Positions 62,413-64,000 of a DNA stretch of 64,000 bases are shown one piece after another. Both the position numbers and the translations under genes were made by a program. Under the pieces are notes generated by a model, which was given only the letters and a program-made list of their open reading frames with translations, had not been told where the DNA came from and ran no database searches. The DNA lies in assembly GCA_021734255.1 (NCBI GenBank), contig JAIPJM010000001.1:1-64000 (forward strand), read 5' to 3'. Every line of letters begins with the position of its first letter. Positions within the stretch are counted from its first letter, which is position 1. This stretch comes from Fidelibacterota bacterium (GTDB taxonomy: Bacteria; Fidelibacterota; UBA8477; JABMPR01).

Positions 62413-63966
62413 TTATTGTGCGATTAACTGCTTTGCATCCATCTCTTTAGGCACGTCCAGACCCAAGAGATGCAGGACGGTAACACCAATGTCCGACAAA
62501 ACGCCATCCTGGAGACTGGCTTCCGTGTTGTCTCTCGAAATATAAAATAATTCGACCGGATTCAAGCTGTGGCTGGTCCGAACGGACCCTGTTTCGTAGT
62601 CGACCATTTGGTCAACATTCCCGTGGTCCGCTGTGATCAGGACCTGGCCGTCTTTTTCAAGAATGGCAGGGATGATCTTGCCCAAACACTCGTCAACGAT
62701 CTCAACAGCCTTAACGCCGGCTTCAAAAACACCGGTGTGGCCAACCATATCACCATTGGCAAAGTTCACCATGATGAAGTCGTATTTATCCTGCTCCAGT
62801 GCTTCCAGGAAAGCATCGCTTACCCGGTAGGCTTCCATCTCGGGGTGGTCAGCAAAGGATGCGGGATCGAAACGACCCTTGACCTCATTGCGGTCTTCGT
62901 TTTCATAGGCTGTGGTCAGCTTGCCATTGAAGAAGCTGGACACATGGGGAAATTTTTGGGTCTCCGCCAAACGCAGTTGATGGAGACCTGCTTTCGCAAT
63001 GGTCTCTCCTACCGTGGCACTGGCCTCATCCGTGTCTGAGCCCACCTCAACCAACAGAAAATTTTTGAATCCATCATAGTAGGCGGTCATACCAGCATAG
63101 ATGATGTCAAGCTTGTCCTTGGGCGCGCCGGGGTAGTCCGATTCAACAAAAGCCTGGGTTAATTGGGTGGCCCGGTCCTGGCGATAATTGGTGTGCAACA
63201 CCACATCCCCGTCGTGGATACCGGTATAACCTTCCATGACATGGGGTGGAATATATTCATCGAACATGTCTTCGCCGCTGGGGGTTTTATCCGAAGCCCA
63301 GGAGGCTTGAATCGCATCTGCGGCATTGCTCATGCTGCGGCCTGTGGCAGAGACAATGGCATCATAAGCTTCATCGGTGATCTTCCAGACCTTACCGCGA
63401 TCCATCCCATAGTAGCGCCCCATGAGCGTCCCGATGGTGACCCCGTCTAAATCGGCCATGACTGCTTCCAGTTTAACCAGGTGCTCCAGAGCACTGTGGG
63501 GAGGTGTATCCCGCCCATCCAGGAAGGGATGGACAACGATCTTGCCTGCAGGAAACTCATCCTTGGCCTGGCGGATAAATTTAAAGAGGTGGTCGTAGTG
63601 GGCGTGAACGCCTTCGTCCTGGAGCAAGCCAAAGAGATGAAAGGTTGAGTCGTTGAGCTGCCATTGGTTCATCATGCCGGTCCAGAGATCGCCGCGATAG
63701 ATCTGACCACTTTCCAGGTGGTCGTTGATGCGTTTCAGTTCCTGGATGACGACACGGCCAGCACCCATGCTCAGGTGTCCTACCTCGCTGGAGCCCTGGA
63801 AACCATCGGGCAGGCCAACGGCTTCACCGGAAGCTCCCAGCAGGCTGCGAGGATAATTTTTTCTATACGCGTCCAGGTTGGGGGTCTTGGCAGCCAGAAC
63901 GGCATTACCTTCGGTCCGCTCCGTGTATCCAACACCATCCAGGACGATGAGTACAACAGGTTTCAT
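62413..63966 (-). CDS. gpmI: 2,3-bisphosphoglycerate-independent phosphoglycerate mutase
   Basis: Enzyme of 517 residues, normal length, that interconverts 3- and 2-phosphoglycerate in glycolysis. The phosphoserine is in GSSEVGHLSMGAGR. Metal ligands are in LIVLDGVGY, HPFLDGRDTPP, NYRQDRATQL, NFANGDMVGHTG and ITADHGNVD. It is the first visible gene of an operon with the M16 and M1-like genes. The upstream 34 bases reach the window end, so the promoter is not seen. Confidence 0.96.
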   Translation of the reverse strand: MKPVVLIVLDGVGYTERTEGNAVLAAKTPNLDAYRKNYPRSLLGASGEAVGLPDGFQGSSEVGHLSMGAGRVVIQELKRINDHLESGQIYRGDLWTGMMNQWQLNDSTFHLFGLLQDEGVHAHYDHLFKFIRQAKDEFPAGKIVVHPFLDGRDTPPHSALEHLVKLEAVMADLDGVTIGTLMGRYYGMDRGKVWKITDEAYDAIVSATGRSMSNAADAIQASWASDKTPSGEDMFDEYIPPHVMEGYTGIHDGDVVLHTNYRQDRATQLTQAFVESDYPGAPKDKLDIIYAGMTAYYDGFKNFLLVEVGSDTDEASATVGETIAKAGLHQLRLAETQKFPHVSSFFNGKLTTAYENEDRNEVKGRFDPASFADHPEMEAYRVSDAFLEALEQDKYDFIMVNFANGDMVGHTGVFEAGVKAVEIVDECLGKIIPAILEKDGQVLITADHGNVDQMVDYETGSVRTSHSLNPVELFYISRDNTEASLQDGVLSDIGVTVLHLLGLDVPKEMDAKQLIAQ

Positions 63967-64000
63967 ATATGTAAATCTTTCTGGTTAGTTCGCTGCTTCA

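Noticed and set aside
1-64000. CRISPR arrays, tRNA or rRNA genes, insertion sequences, prophage
   Set aside because: No regularly spaced repeats, cloverleaf-like sequences, transposase or phage proteins were recognised on either strand by eye; a covariance-model search was not possible.

Overview
The window looks like a chromosomal segment of a Gram-negative, probably marine bacterium of the Fibrobacterota-Chlorobiota-Bacteroidota (FCB) neighbourhood, most likely a Candidatus Marinimicrobia (SAR406)-type lineage. The reasons are an LptD, TonB-dependent receptors and many outer-membrane lipoproteins; PorV-like barrels; several secreted proteins ending in the PNPFNP-type C-terminal sorting domain; and a Na+-type energy toolkit (Rnf complex, PomA-like stator). 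The phylum is an inference from family resemblance. No rRNA, tRNA, CRISPR array, transposase or phage gene was found. Gene density is high and most genes sit in tight operons with overlapping start and stop codons.

Left part (1-10,000): a decayed NUDIX fragment, then one operon of eight genes (721-9269). It has a good promoter (616-644) and a strong rho-independent terminator (9312-9356). It encodes an FxLYD-type envelope protein, two coiled-coil/TPR periplasmic proteins, an outer-membrane barrel with a TPR tail, a MotA/PomA stator, a MotB stator, a reduced FliF-like ring protein with a long coiled coil, and a FliG-like switch protein. No export, rod, hook, filament, FliM/FliN or chemotaxis gene accompanies them. 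This is the most unusual content of the window: a stator plus rotor core coupled to envelope proteins instead of a flagellum. Next come upp and the rarA-lptD pair on the minus strand.

Middle part (15,000-37,000): a small membrane protein, a dienelactone hydrolase, a methyltransferase/reductase-like membrane gene broken by one in-frame TAG, and a pirin. Then comes a secreted papain-like protease operon (18854-22588). A compact trp operon on the minus strand packs seven enzymatic functions into four ORFs (trpEG, trpDCF, trpB, trpA). It is preceded by an excellent promoter overlapping a CTAG-centred palindrome and by a possible leader peptide with two Trp codons. A DUF4139 protein and a complete rnfCDGEAB operon with an RseC-like gene follow, then an SGNH hydrolase.

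Right part (37,000-64,000): lemA with a TPM-domain gene; deoC-rlmD-cytochrome lipoprotein; a translationally coupled glycan cluster (golvesin/amidase lipoprotein, fucose-isomerase-like protein split into two ORFs, Tat sulfatase lipoprotein, SRPBCC protein); menG/ubiE; a TetR-headed operon with a sorting-domain protein, a TonB-dependent receptor, a large secreted protein with a CxxCH motif and a PorV-like protein; and a gpmI-M16-M1-like protease operon that reaches the window end. A family of about 100-160 bp intergenic repeats with inverted TGTC..TGAG termini sits in at least three gaps, and several short perfect palindromes occur, one inside a coding sequence.
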